Counted from the first letter of the stretch, positions 44,496 to 56,197 are shown. The stretch is 58,371 bases of DNA from Stenocarpella maydis (GCA_002270565.1 NQMI01000049.1:1-58371), one strand, 5' to 3'. The notes: generated from the sequence alone by a model not told the origin. Numbers and translations: made by a program.

Positions 44496-47156
44496 CTATC
44501 TGCCACCATTCCCCACCCCTTTTGAATTCTTGGTGGCTTCCTTGACGATCCCCACTGCCTCTGACACAACATCGTCGCCCTTGCGCCAGGTATACAGCCT
44601 CACCCCTTCTCTCTCAAGTGTGTCGTGAGCCCTTTCCAGTCTCCTCAGCCACAGTTCTAGCTTCTTGTTGACGGGCAAATTCTGGCCGCCTTGTTGTATG
44701 GTGTGCCCTGTGGTGGACCCAAGGATAGAGTCGAATGTCGAAGTCGCACCTCCGCGATTTGGTGGCCCAGGTCTGGGTGCAGAGGTAGCGGTGGGTGAGT
44801 CCAGGTAAAGGCTGTCTATATCTGAGTTGGACGTGGCACGCTTGAGGGCCGGTTGCCCAGGACTCAGATTGATCACAGAAGGAGTACCGCGGCGTCGCGG
44901 AGGTGGCGGCGGCGGCGGCGGCTGCTTGCTCGATGACGCGGAATATGAGGCGGGAGGTGAGGGGGCGTTGGGAGGATTGTTAGATTTTATAGAACCAGTA
45001 TTACTATTACTTCCATTGCTTGCTTTCCTAGGAGGAAGTGTGGGACTCCTTCCCAAGGTTTGGGCAGATGCATTCTGGGTCTGTGCGAGTGGATGCGCGG
45101 TCGTGCCCCTGGTCTGCGCTGGTGCTTGCTTTCTGCTCGAACTCGCTGGCCCACTACCGCTGGCAGCATCTTCAGTCTTGAGCGAGCTCGAGGACTCTGA
45201 CCTAAGTGCAGCGGGTTTGTTCGGCCGTGGGGGAGGAGCCTTCTTGCGTGGTATCGCATCCTGAAAAGCAGGCGACGGCGAAGAGGAGCCGCCCCCTGAT
45301 TTGTCCAAATGGCCGTCTTCCTTCGGCGTTGCGTCTTGGGGCTCGTCGGAGAAGTCGATCAGGTCTTCATCGACCGGCGCTATTTGTCTCCCAGGCGGAG
45401 CAGCAGCCCGTGATGGCAGGGCCGGCCTCCAGCCAGGGTGATCGCTGTTGGAATCTCTCCCCGAGCGCGCATTCGTGGGCTGCTGTCTACTTGATGGCCC
45501 TGATGGGCCGGGGCCGTTGAAATGAGAGTCAAAATACCCGGCCTGCTCTGGAGTTGTGACGTCGCGGATGAAGATGGCGAGAATCCGGTCCGGATTGGCA
45601 ACAGCCAGATCAGTATAGACTTCCAGGTCAGCCTCGCCACTGTCGCCGACGAGGATGAATCTGCGGCTAGGAAAGTCGCGAAGGATCTTTTCCAGTGTGC
45701 CCTTCTTCCTCTCCGCGACCGGCTCGAAGATGCCCTGTAACATGCCGCTGTACTGTTTCAAATGGAGCGACCCAGGCGGAAGGCCGGCCAGGCCGAAGAA
45801 TGTGGCAATGACTGGGAAGAGCTGCCAGGGGCTGTTGGAGCAGTAGTGGAACCGCACGCCCATCTGGTGGAGCTCACCGTACCATTCCCTGACGCCGGCG
45901 ACGGTGAGGTCTTTGAGGTCGCGAATAAAAGTGTTGCGAAAGATCTCCCGGGCGCCCATGGAGATGCTCGACTTCTTTATGGTGTCGTCGATGTCACTAA
46001 TGAGGCTGACGCCGTCGTCGCTGATGATATCGACAGGCTCGACCGCCGACAGCTTCTCGTTGGCTAAGACACGGACGTGGGTAGGCACGAAGTCCAGGGC
46101 TGCTCTGATGTAGAAGTGGCCGGCGTCGTTGGTCATGACAGTCCTGGAAACGGACTGGTCGTTGTTATAGAAGAAGAGGGTCACAGGGAGCTCGACCAGC
46201 GGGGTGGTCAGGAACGGACCGAGCCGGGCCATCAGGTTTGCGTTGGCCACGGCCAGTTCGGCCTCGGTCAGCTCCATGGTGGCGCCGCCGTTGTTGGCAG
46301 GCCGCCCAGAGAGGCTGGGAGAAGAGGCTGCAGACATGGGCGTTGCGGTGCCGCTTGCACTCCGACTGCGAAGAAAAGTGCCCGGGCCCTCGCCTTCCTC
46401 CTCCTCCTCCTTGGGTGTTTCGCTATAGCCTCCTTTGACAGCAGCCTCCTTCTCGGCCTGGCCTCGCCTCTCGATCATCTCGGCCTCCTTGTCGATCTTC
46501 TGCTGCTCCCTTGCGTCCTCGCGCGCCTCAAGGCCCGCATGGAGGGAATCAGACGGGCCGGATGGCTGGTGTGTCTGCTGGGGGATGCCGCTGAGCCTTC
46601 TTGCGAGCCCGATCAGGACCCTGTTCTTCCTCGTCATCGGGCCCTTGTGAGGGGCATAGACCCATCCCCGCACGTCGACGTCCACGACGGCCTTCTTGTC
46701 CTCCATCCTTGCCCACTCGTTGCGCCAGTAGTCCTCTTCGCTGAGGTCGGCCTCCTTGCGCTCGCTTTCGACATGGGCCGACGGCTGCCTGTCGTCGTCT
46801 CTGAATTGGCGGACATGCCTGGCGGCGTATGAGGGGAAGAGCACCATCTGCTCGTCCCCCTTGCTGATGATGGAGACGTCGGGGAAGGAGCCGGGGATGG
46901 ACATCTTGTAGGTGGAGTCGTCGACGTCCACGACGCCTCGTATCCTCGTGTTGTCGTACTGGTTGCGGATCTCGGAGGCGGCGGCGGCGCCGGCTTGGTA
47001 TACGCTCTTTGCAAACCCGGCGAGCTTCCTCCGGCGGGCGCCGGGCTCCCTGTCGGCGTACTGGCCAGGGTCGCTGCCAGCATACCCGAATCCAGATCCG
47101 GGCCCGGAACCGTAGCCGTGACCGTAGCCGGCCCCGCCACTGTCCGACTGCGCCAT
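44496..47156 (-). CDS. app1: App1-type phosphatidate phosphatase
   Basis: Mg-dependent phosphatidate phosphatase of the HAD type, acting at actin patches and endocytic membranes, where it makes diacylglycerol. Single exon; from the ATG at 47156 the product has 886 residues. The N-terminal part (REPGARRRKLAGFAKSVYQ, about 40-60) is typical of fungal App1. The central DUF2183 domain holds the catalytic DIDDT (388-392) in SLISDIDDTIKKS. The later HAD motifs FHYCSNSPWQLFP, SRRFILVGDSGEADLE and RILAIFIRDVTTP follow. The C-terminal 300 residues are low-complexity with Pro-rich stretches (PPPPPPPPRRR) that could bind SH3 domains of actin-patch proteins. The frame stays open 131 codons further upstream but only with a GTG at its head, so the ATG at 47156 is preferred. 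Confidence 0.92.
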   Translation of the reverse strand: MAQSDSGGAGYGHGYGSGPGSGFGYAGSDPGQYADREPGARRRKLAGFAKSVYQAGAAAASEIRNQYDNTRIRGVVDVDDSTYKMSIPGSFPDVSIISKGDEQMVLFPSYAARHVRQFRDDDRQPSAHVESERKEADLSEEDYWRNEWARMEDKKAVVDVDVRGWVYAPHKGPMTRKNRVLIGLARRLSGIPQQTHQPSGPSDSLHAGLEAREDAREQQKIDKEAEMIERRGQAEKEAAVKGGYSETPKEEEEEGEGPGTFLRSRSASGTATPMSAASSPSLSGRPANNGGATMELTEAELAVANANLMARLGPFLTTPLVELPVTLFFYNNDQSVSRTVMTNDAGHFYIRAALDFVPTHVRVLANEKLSAVEPVDIISDDGVSLISDIDDTIKKSSISMGAREIFRNTFIRDLKDLTVAGVREWYGELHQMGVRFHYCSNSPWQLFPVIATFFGLAGLPPGSLHLKQYSGMLQGIFEPVAERKKGTLEKILRDFPSRRFILVGDSGEADLEVYTDLAVANPDRILAIFIRDVTTPEQAGYFDSHFNGPGPSGPSSRQQPTNARSGRDSNSDHPGWRPALPSRAAAPPGRQIAPVDEDLIDFSDEPQDATPKEDGHLDKSGGGSSSPSPAFQDAIPRKKAPPPRPNKPAALRSESSSSLKTEDAASGSGPASSSRKQAPAQTRGTTAHPLAQTQNASAQTLGRSPTLPPRKASNGSNSNTGSIKSNNPPNAPSPPASYSASSSKQPPPPPPPPRRRGTPSVINLSPGQPALKRATSNSDIDSLYLDSPTATSAPRPGPPNRGGATSTFDSILGSTTGHTIQQGGQNLPVNKKLELWLRRLERAHDTLEREGVRLYTWRKGDDVVSEAVGIVKEATKNSKGVGNGGR

Positions 47157-48231
47157 GACGCCGGCCCTAGTTTTGTCGGCCGGGCTTACTGTCTTGCCGA
47201 GCACATCACCCCGCCAGCCGTGGGTGTTTCGATGCGGTGGGTGGCCCCGTCGCGAGGGCGGCCCGGGCTGCGGCCCAAAGAGCAGGCGTCGGCTGTGTTG
47301 GGCGGCCCTGGTGATGCGGTCAAGCCAGCGAGTCTTGGAGAGGCGACGCTGTTGGCGAGCGAGGATGTAGCGGTAGATGCGTGACTGCAGGCGATGCTTG
47401 TAGTACGGGAGTGTGTCGAGGCGGAAGTCGAGCAGGCGCTCTCGGTATCTTTCGCGCGCGGTGTGAGGGAAGAGGTACCGCAGCAGGCTCTGCCTGTGTT
47501 GAGGATGGGGCTGTCCGAACAAGCGCCGGAAAGGCCTGAAGGGAGCCACCTTGGCCCGTTTTCCGTAGGCTGGCCTGGAGCGGCGTTGAGGGGAGGATTA
47601 TGGCAATGTATAAGGCAGTTTGGAAGTCTGGCAGGGGTTGAGGTGGCGCTGGTCAGCTAGCATGCAGCGGAGGGCATCGGCCTCGTCTCGAGTGCGTGTA
47701 TGGGTGTAACGCAGGAGATGTGTGTAGCGCAGGAGAGCTGCCTGGGCCTGGACGAGGAGCACACAGCCTCGACAAGGTGTCGCACAGCTGGCTGCTGGTG
47801 GGTGTGGATGGGCCCCGGGTCGGGTCGGTGCACAGTTCCGATGGTCCCAGCATCTGTGAAAGAAGAGGACAGCAGAGGACACAGTTGGCCTCGTACGTGT
47901 TGCCTGCGGTGGTTGTGGTCGGAAGCTTGTCTCTATCGCCTGAGGATCGAAGATGGAGGGCCCAGAGGCCACACTTCCGAGGTGTGCTGAGGCAAAAGGT
48001 TTCAGTGACATGGCAAGAACCAGGAGCTTCTAGCGGCTGTACGGAGTAACCAGCGCCGGTGCTGGTCACAATTACGTCACCAAGAGCTTCTTACACTCCC
48101 ACTCCCACTCATTACAGCAAGAATAGCTCTCTACATACTGAATTCATAAAAAGTCTCCATATAAATAAACATAACTAATATTTAAGTTACATATTCTAAA
48201 TATTATTATAATAATTCGAAATTATATAATA
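47157..48231. other. app1 upstream region, partly open reading frame
   Basis: 47157-47549 continues the app1 frame with an Arg/Tyr-rich, protein-like sequence (for example YKHRLQSRIYRYILARQQRR) but contains no ATG start and is closed by TAA farther upstream. The rest has no recognisable gene. TACGGAGTA occurs at about 48040. AT content rises sharply after 48100. Confidence 0.5.
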
Positions 48232-48571
48232 TTCTGATGAATTTGTGCTATAGAATAGCATTCAGTTCAGCGTGTATGTGTTTCGGCAGGGTCGCAGTAT
48301 GGTGCTCTAAGGCGAATTCGGACGATTAACAATGGTCTGGACAACTTTATATTGAATTAAGTTGGGCTTCTGTAAGCCCTCCTTATATACCCTCCGACAT
48401 CATCTCACCCCTGGGCACGCTGCGGTAGGCTCTGGTGCAAATTTACAAATGCCAGAAAATTCGCCCTTCCAATACACCATCTTTAGTTCCAAGCAACTAG
48501 CCAACCATAGCCCTAGCAATACCCAAATTAAGTACATATAAACTTCAGAAACCAAGCTATCCAATGCACTA
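48232..48571. repeat. LTR-like repeat, copy 1 (RIP-decayed)
   Basis: Matches 58034-58371 in the same orientation over about 338 bp with about 14 substitutions. Begins TTCTGATGAATTTGTGCTAT and contains TATATACC. At 10 differences this copy has A where copy 2 has G, and at 2 it has T where copy 2 has C. Most are in TpG or CpA context. Because the second copy runs off the window, the true end is unknown; the repeat may be an LTR or another part of a retroelement. Confidence 0.85.
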
Positions 48572-48719
48572 AGTTATATACTTTTTGGGTCAGGAATAAG
48601 GGTAATGCAGAGGTCTGAATTAAGGTGCAAATGCAGGCCAAAATAATCGACTCACGGCCACCAAACTCATCTTGCGTCACGCACGCACTGGGCGTACTTA
48701 GCGAAAATCGCCTAACTCG

Positions 48720-48795
48720 CAAGTCTAGGGTAACTCCTTGCTAGAAAGTCTAGGGTAACTCCTTACAACGAAGTCTAGGGTAACTCCTTGCACGG
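48720..48795. repeat. Triplicated 24-26 bp tandem repeat
   Basis: Three units containing AAGTCTAGGGTAACTCCTT, beginning at about 48721, 48746 and 48771, with slightly different endings. Lies inside the degraded repeat region. Confidence 0.9.
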
Positions 48796-49540
48796 AGTAC
48801 CAACGCCCTGCTGAGCGGTTCCGTTTAACAATATTCCCTCTATTTCTAGTTGCTATAGTGGAATATATAGACTATAGATATAGTTAATATATTCTGGTTG
48901 CTGATGGGTCCTGGACCCTAACCCTGGCCTGATGTATCCCGTTATCTTATGCCTGCAGGGTTGTATTATAGCAGTTAGTCTTGACTACACTGGGTCCTGG
49001 GGTACCATCGTGTTGATTCATAACACCTTATTATAAGGGACTATATATTTAAATTAGCTTAAAATACTAGCCTAGTATAAGAATGGCGGGCTAAGAATAT
49101 TACTAATACCTTGAAGGAAATATCAGCTAGAATAGCCTTCTTAAAGTAAGAAAATGCTAAGCTAAAGGCTTATGATAGTATTTAGAGGGTTATAAAGAAA
49201 TACTATGCTATTTCTAACTTTAATAAAACATTTATAAGTATTTATAAGATATTAAGCTAAGGAGGGTTTATTAAAGACCTTGGAGAGGAGTTTTAGGCTT
49301 TAGAAGATATATCTGCTAATAAAAAAGTATTTAAAGGCTTTAGTAATAAGGGACCAAGTAAATAAGGATAAGGAGGATATGTTAGTACTAATTGTTATAG
49401 GATCTAAGTGTGGAATTAAGCAGCCGGCTAGATATATGGATTAGCTATCTTTTAAGCTTTAATTTGCTATATAAATTAACTCTTACTACTAAGTATTAAG
49501 TATTTTATTTGCATCAAGTTTGGGCAGTTTGTATGTGGCT
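48796..49540. mobile_element. RIP-degraded retroelement remnant
   Basis: Very AT-rich and full of TpA. At about 49085-49260 the plus strand reads like a degraded coiled-coil gag segment (pieces such as EISARIAFLK and ENAKLKAY) interrupted by TAA/TAG stops. The opposite strand near 49005-49035 carries TGTTATGAATCAACACGATG, a start seen in some fungal LTRs, so a decayed LTR may lie here too. No intact domain remains. The family cannot be fixed by eye. Confidence 0.5.
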
Positions 49541-50648
49541 CCTCATTCCACTGGTAGGGGTGTTCCACTAGTGGGGGTCAGATGGTAAACATGTCTGTGT
49601 GCGCTGAGTACTTAGGATATCAAATAGCTGGATGAATACATAACTACGAATGGCGGACAATAAGGGCCGCGACAGCCTCATGCGGTCTCGCACAGGAGGA
49701 ACACATTGAGCCTCGCCGGGCTAGGAGCCCCCAAACTAGAATCTGATTACTCATGATGCCCACAAGTTTAAGGTTGCCTCAGCCGAGTGTTTGTCAAACG
49801 AGTAGGTCGACTTTAGACCGAGATATTGCTTCAGAGCTCAGCCATGGGCCCAACATCGAATCCAATGTACAAGCCCCATTCCCGTGCCGTCTGATATTGT
49901 ACAGTATTGTACTCTGCCAGAGTGCGTAGCATTCAGTATGAACTCTCGCCAACGCACTATGCATTTCATGGATCTTTAAGTCATGCGAAGCTCGTGTGGT
50001 GCACGTACCAGGCTTTTACTCGGAGGAATCGAGCGGAATCATACTCACGGAGACAGCATTTGTTGATAGCTACTGCGCCATTTCGCTTCTCTATCCAGCC
50101 CAATGCACCTGTGGCGGTAATTTAGAGCCCATGCATGAAACATCGCCTCGACTCTCTAGGTTTGTAAGAAGATAATGCCTCTGGAGGCAAGCTGCCCGTT
50201 ATACTCGTGGCGCTTGTGAGTAGGAGCACTAGCATGGCTTACTTTAGTTAAATGTGATCTCCTCAAGTGGAATAGGCATTCTTTGGCAACGCTAAAATAG
50301 AAATATGCATGTAGCTTGGTGGCTTAGAGAACGTCCAGTCACAGTGCCTTTTCACATCACCCACCATTCCTTGAGCACCCAATCGGCATAGGCATGACTA
50401 TCTGAGCCAGTTGAATTACTACTGGGAGTTGGCCGCATGACACAGAGTGAGGCTCTGGTAGTTTGGGGCAGGCAAATCTCGCAGAAGCTTTCTCCCTCGG
50501 CCATTTATTTGCACGAGCATGTCAGCATTATCTAGCTCCTTGCAAATGATAACCTTCCGACCTCTCCTCGAAGACTGACTAGCAACTCATAACTATCCAC
50601 TGATTCCGACTTAGCTGCCCATGCCATATCTTCTAAGAGTTCCATTTA
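49541..50648. other. Intergenic region upstream of the HET pseudogene
   Basis: Less AT-rich than the remnant to the left. The ATG-led ORFs are short and without recognisable features. Nothing else seen. Confidence 0.45.
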
Positions 50649-52430
50649 ATGACTTCCAATCAAGTCATTGCTTTCCAGTCGTCCTACACGACCAGCACAG
50701 TCCAACAACCAAAGACATTGGTATTTCCCACACTTCTATCACAACTTATGGCTAACCAAGACTGCTTGGGTCTAATCCCACAGCAGCGGATGATATATTA
50801 TACTATTAAGGCACTTCTTATGAGTGAGGAGTATTTTCGCTAGTTGACGTTGGATCCAGGCCAAGGAGATGACCCCCTGAGTGGTAGCCTCGTGATAACA
50901 ACGCTTCTGGATGCACCTGAGTTTGAAGCCATCTCTTATGTTTGGGGTGCAAGTAATCGCGATCGCTGCATTCGTATAGACGGCAGAAACCTCCCCATCA
51001 CAGCGAGCATGGACAATGTCCTCCGACAAACAAGAATGCCAGCCAAGCAGCGGACTCTATGGGCCGGCTCGATCTGCATGAATCAAGAGGACAACGTTGA
51101 GAAGAGTCACCAGTAGCCACGATGGGTGGAATCTACACCAGATCGACACGGACGTTAGTATGCCTTGGCCTCCAGCCAGACTGTCGACAATGTTCTCGTG
51201 ACGTGGTTGCTTTGGTAGACGGCGTGAATAGAATGATGGACCAGACTTTCACCAACCCCTAATTTTCATGGGACTGGGAGAGTTTTCCATTTCCCCAAGA
51301 CAACAATCCTTTACTTTACGATGACAAATGGACCTCATGGGAGAAGTTCGGAAACTGCGAGTGGTTTCGGAGGGCACGCGAGGCTATCGTGTTCTGGGCA
51401 GGCGCCGAGATACAATGGATGAGCACCATCCGGAGTTATGAATGGCTGGCACAGCGTGTGCGCCATTTCATGCCGACCGGCGGATTGCTGATAATACCAA
51501 ATGCTCATCGTCGGACATACACCACACGCCGACCATGTGAAGCGAAAATGCTTCACTTCAAAGAAAAGCAAGATCTACTAGATTACATGCCAACTCTCGA
51601 GGTGCTGAATTCGGCCAGAACGTTGCATTTATCGGAGCCCCCGGACCTTATTTATGCATTCATGGCTATTTCAACCTCAGATAAGGTGTTCAATGAACTC
51701 GGTTTGAAACCAGACTATTCAAGGCATGTATCGCACCTGCAAGTCTATCGAGACTTTGCTGTCAGATATTTGCATAAGACCCAGAACCTGGACCTGTTGA
51801 GCTACGTGGAGCATGAAGACGCTTCAGTGGTTGAAGTGAAGGCCGTTATGATCAATTCAGCGCGATATGTGTCCAAATCATGTCATGGTTAGATGAGGGT
51901 AGCGTACTAGAACACGTTTAAGAGGTTGTGTCACTTTGGTGAGACATCGCGTCACATTCGGTCAAATACCCGGAACCGCATCAAGGCATTTCGTTGAACA
52001 AGGCTATAGCATTTCTGAGCACACTTTGCCGTGTCTTCTTTGGCGGTGATTATTTCACGAGTTTTGGCAGTCTCTGAGGGTCTATCAAGCCATATCTGGG
52101 CAATAAAGAGGCCCAGCGCATCTCGAAGTTTGCTGTCAAATATTGCCAAGGCCGGCGGTTCGTTCTACTAAGCCGCGGTCACTACAATATTGCACCGAAA
52201 ACCACCTGCACCAGCAATATTTGCGCCATCATCCCCGTAACACGGTTCCCTTTCATACTTCAAAAAGTCTTGAGAAAGAAAGGTCATTATCTGGTAGTGG
52301 GGCGCGCCTATGCTCAGAGTAATGCATATCCTGCAACCCAGGCTGGTGATCTTTTTGGTATAGCCCGATCAGAACCAAGCAGGGACTGGGAGGACTGGGG
52401 ACTGCAGACGGAACGCATCTATCTGTGTTA
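50649..52430 (+). pseudogene. HET-domain (heterokaryon incompatibility) pseudogene
   Basis: HET-domain proteins trigger cell death when unlike fungal individuals fuse. Here the order of family blocks is complete but lies in three frames. LTLDPGQGDDPL and FEAISYVWGAS (about 50850-50960) start the HET domain, and LWAGSICMNQED (about 51058-51095) matches the usual LW(I/V)DAICINQ with the Asp lost. A one-base loss at about 51114 shifts the frame before MGGIYTRSTRTLVCLG. EPPDLIYAFMAIST and DYSRHVSHLQVYRDFA follow at about 51640-51760. A C-terminal block, GRRFVLLSRGHYNIAPK, ends with KKGHYLVVGRAYAQ near 52315. There is also a TAG at 50841-50843 and a TAG at 51890-51892. Introns may explain some frame changes, but not the stops and the missing base together. 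Confidence 0.8.
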
Positions 52431-53417
52431 ATTAAGGCACCGGGAGCCTCTAAGACGCTTGCAATATAGTTGATTGCGACATTTATCTTATACTAGGTAT
52501 AAAACAGAACCCTAATCTCGCAGAAGCTGTAGCGAGGCTATATCTAAACTCTTGCATAACAGACAGCAATGGCGGCTCAGTCTCCAAGTTACTACTACTA
52601 ATCTTACTTTTTCATCTACAACTGATTGAGACTATAGATGCAGTATAACTGGTCTGAGAGACCTGTGCTACCTATATTGGTGCCTCGATTACAGGCTTGA
52701 CTTTTGTTAAATGCACACTTGCGACACATCGTTACAACAGACAAGCATGAAGTAACTAGTACACGATGGGTCCAATGGTGAATATGGAATGGCAGGTTTC
52801 ATAATATAACGAACTAAGCATTTCAACAGCTTTCATCATGGAAGAGAGCTCATAAGGCTCGATTAAACCGGCATGGATCCACAGATTAAACACGCCGTAA
52901 TATAAAAATGTGGAACATGTCTCCTACAAACCCTGTCTGTTGGGTGCATGTTTGGACTCCGGCATCGCTCTCAACTATGCATTGCAATACGCACTGTACT
53001 GGCCAATGCCGAGAACTCCGTGACATGTGAGAGTGAACACCTTTCAAGGCAAGCCGAGTGACAGGATGCCAATCATTCCCCCCTCTGCTTACCTGCATAT
53101 GCACTACTACCTGTCTACCCTGAGTGGCCGCTTTGTCACCTATGACTGTTATCATATGCTGTAGACCAAGCTGACATGTTCCCTGCCAGTGCAGGTGCGG
53201 GAGATGGCTCGAAGTAGTGCCTCTGGCAAAATATTTAGGGGTCGGACTCTTCATCAACGGGAGAGAAAACATCCCCGCTTCTGAACATTCCTTCACTACT
53301 CCGACACTTGGACATTACTACCAACCTCTCTCCTTGGTGCTGGAAGTGGTCCACTTCAATCATAATTTCACCGACTCCTGCTCCATCCGGACACATTCCT
53401 GTCACCTACGTCAAACC
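52431..53417. other. Intergenic region upstream of P450 gene
   Basis: No recognisable gene. A minus-strand ORF at 52886-53296 has no features. The last 200 nt are the probable P450 leader. Confidence 0.45.
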
Positions 53418-55369
53418 ATGTTCCTATTACTTGCAGTTACTATTGCCGCCTCTTGCTTCTTCTTTTCCAGATTCAAGGCCTGGTACCGACTCTCCCACAT
53501 TCCTGGGCCTTTTCTTGCCTCAATATCATCTATATGGATTGTCAAGCAAGTATTCAAGGCGCGCATTGCCCCCGCTCTGCTAGAACTACAGGATTATGGC
53601 CGTCTGGTCAGGGTGGGGCCGAACTACGTTCTGACAGACGACCCGGAGACTCTCCGCCGAATATCTGCTGCCAGAAGTCAATATAACAGGGACGAGTGGT
53701 GGCTCAGCCTCAGAGTGGCCCCCGAGGGCGATAATCTTGCAAGCATTCTAGAAGCAGGACCACATGACAAGGTCAAATCGCAGATGGCTGCTGGCTACGC
53801 TGGCCGGGATTGTATGGATAGTAGGTATCCGCTAGCTTTATTTTGAGCTCCTGTTGAACAATAATTCCGTCTTTTTAGCCAATCTCTCAAATCCTACGTT
53901 GCCGCATGTCTTGAGACAAGTTGTGGGCAGAGCGAGACCTCGTCGTTCCCGTCATAAATGCAACCTTTTACGAAGCTCTACAATAGCTGACTCGCAAAAC
54001 ATGCAGTGGAAACCAAAGTAGCGGCAAGCATAGTTCATCTGAAAGATGTGTTGCGACAACGGTATTTGTCTGAAGGCGACAATCTCAAAACCATGGATCT
54101 CACCCGGGTTGCCTACTACTTCACTCTGGACGTCATTACCGTCTTATCATATGGTGAGGCATTTGGATTTATGGATTCTGAATGCGATTTGCACAATTAC
54201 ACAAAATCTTTGGATGAATTGGCCTTGATACTCGGCCTCTTCGCGGAGATACCCCTGCTGCGGAAACTTTCCCTTACCTCCTTTGGTGCTACGCTCAAAC
54301 CTAAATTCTCGGACAATTCAGGCATGGGGCGAGTAATGAGGTTTGTCTCCAAATAATATCGACTTTGAGTTTCATCTGACTGGTATTCTGCAGGATTGCT
54401 CGCGATATCATTGAGAAGCGGTTCGAGAGCGGCGAGCAGAACAACGGAGACATGTTGGTTAGTTCTTTTACTGCTGCGCACTCCCAACAGACTCAGAGTT
54501 AGCTGCATTCACCTGTCTCAAATTTCCATTCCTCGCGTTTGCGTAGACTAGAACGCTTACAAAGTGGACGGAGTAAAGGGCTCGTTCATGCGCCATGGGG
54601 TTAGCAAGCAGTCAGCGATCGCCGAAGCCCCGCTTCAACTGCTCGCCGGAGCAGAAACCAGCTCGACCGTCATCAGAAGCACGATGTGCTATCTGATGAC
54701 CTCTCCTAGGGTTTACCACAAGCTCAAGAGGCACATCAAAGATGCAATCGAGGCCGGTGTGGCGTCATCGCCCATAACCGTTGAGGAGGCTAGAAAGTTA
54801 CAACTTTTGCAGGTACGTGCTTGCTCGAGCCGTGAGAAGCAATGGCATACCATGAGCTGCGCTCAGATATCCCTAGGCGGTTATCTCCGAAGGTATCAGA
54901 ATGCGACCACCGGCGCCCTATGGTCATTACAAGACGGTGCCCCCTGGCGGTGATACCCTCAACGGGGTGTTCATTCCCGAGGGCACGGCTGTCGGGCACA
55001 ACTCGATTTCCATGATGAGAAGAAAGGATATTTTCGGTGCTGATGTGGAGGTATTTCGGCCCGAGCGTTGGCTAGAGTGCAGCGAGGCGCAGAGACAGGT
55101 AATGGACCGCACGATCGACATTTACTTCGGAGGGGGCCGATGGACGTGCGCGGGAAAACTCGTGGCTTATACTGAGCTCAACATGATTTACTTTGAGGTA
55201 AGTCTGCCGATCAAGATCCTGGCCTGGTATCCTCTAACCACTCCAACTTGAAAAGCTCTTGCGGGACTTTGATTTCCAGCTCATCAACCCGTCGACGCCG
55301 TTCAAGGAAGATTCGTTTGCGATCTGGAGGCAAAGAGACATGTTCGTGAGGGTCTCAAGGGCAACTTGA
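53418..55369 (+). CDS. Cytochrome P450, pisatin-demethylase-like type
   Basis: Haem monooxygenase anchored in the ER; substrate unknown. Six exons: 53418-53820, 54007-54340, 54394-54457, 54552-54812, 54877-55197 and 55256-55369, together 498 residues. Every junction keeps the frame. A membrane anchor (about 1-18) is followed by HIPGPFLASISS and a GYAGRD block. The oxygen-binding I helix is AGAET (299-303), ExxR is EGIR (359-362), and FRPERW follows. The haem loop FGGGRWTCAGK carries C445. The tail FQLINPSTPF...RDMFVRVSR resembles CYP57-type (pisatin demethylase) enzymes. The acceptor of exon 5 must be the second AG (CCCTAG), and that of exon 4 the AG in GACTAG; the nearest AGs give stops. It appears intact despite sitting between degraded repeats. 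Confidence 0.9.
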
Positions 55370-56197
55370 GCAAGGGTTAGGGATGGTCGACTACCTATGT
55401 TTACATTGAGACGAGTTTCCAGTATTTCATGAACAACTCTTAATTTGTTTCATCACTTGGCTTGGATACTCCATCCTGAGTCTGGCCTTTGGCAATATGT
55501 TGAGGACTTTCGTTATAGTTTCTTCAGCTATACCCCTGGGCACTGTTATCTCACAGTGGTCCTTGGACACTCATTTTGAACTGTCCCTAGTATCCAAACT
55601 CCTGCTCTCGTGCACTGGGTTCGACATCTGACCTCCATGTTTAGTGTTGGTGTTTTTATTATCCATGGATGGCAGACCAGCCTGTGGCGTGCTCAATGGA
55701 TGTTTCCTGTGCATCATATAGAGCCAAGCTGGTGATTCCCTGAGATCCATTACGGCATGTATATGATTGTCTTGATTACTCAAAACACCATGGATTTAAG
55801 TGTCGTCAAGTTCATGACATGGTGGCCGCGGCGTTGCTAAGGATGCTATGGGTGTTCATTTGCTAGCGCTACGTACGGCATCGGTTTTTCTTTTAGTACT
55901 AGTATCCCGATTCTTCTCCTAGCGAGAATGGTTGACGCCAGATGGCGTCGCGGCGAATGCCCCAACAGAATAGGGGCCGCACGGTCGTCGCCTTTGCCAT
56001 CTATATACGGAAGTCGAACCCCACGGCCAACTCTTGATGCCCCAACCAACCTCGAATACGTCATGTTGTCTCCGATTGCACACATTGCTGACAAGCCTGC
56101 ACCATGTTGAAGCCCTCCTAAGTAATGGTTGGAACCCGAAGCCAAAGGTTACCGAAATGCAGACGGCTGCTGACCAGAACAGGTAGTCGAATGGCTG
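55370..56197. other. Intergenic region between P450 and 7-TM gene
   Basis: Both flanking genes are on the plus strand. No recognisable ORF or repeat. It may contain a missed short first exon of the 7-TM gene: a CAG/GTAGTCGAATGG site at about 56186 could be an acceptor. Confidence 0.45.

Noticed and set aside
47157..47549. Start of app1 at 47549
   Set aside because: The codon there is GTG. The conserved fungal App1 N-terminus begins near the ATG at 47156. Kept only as a finding.
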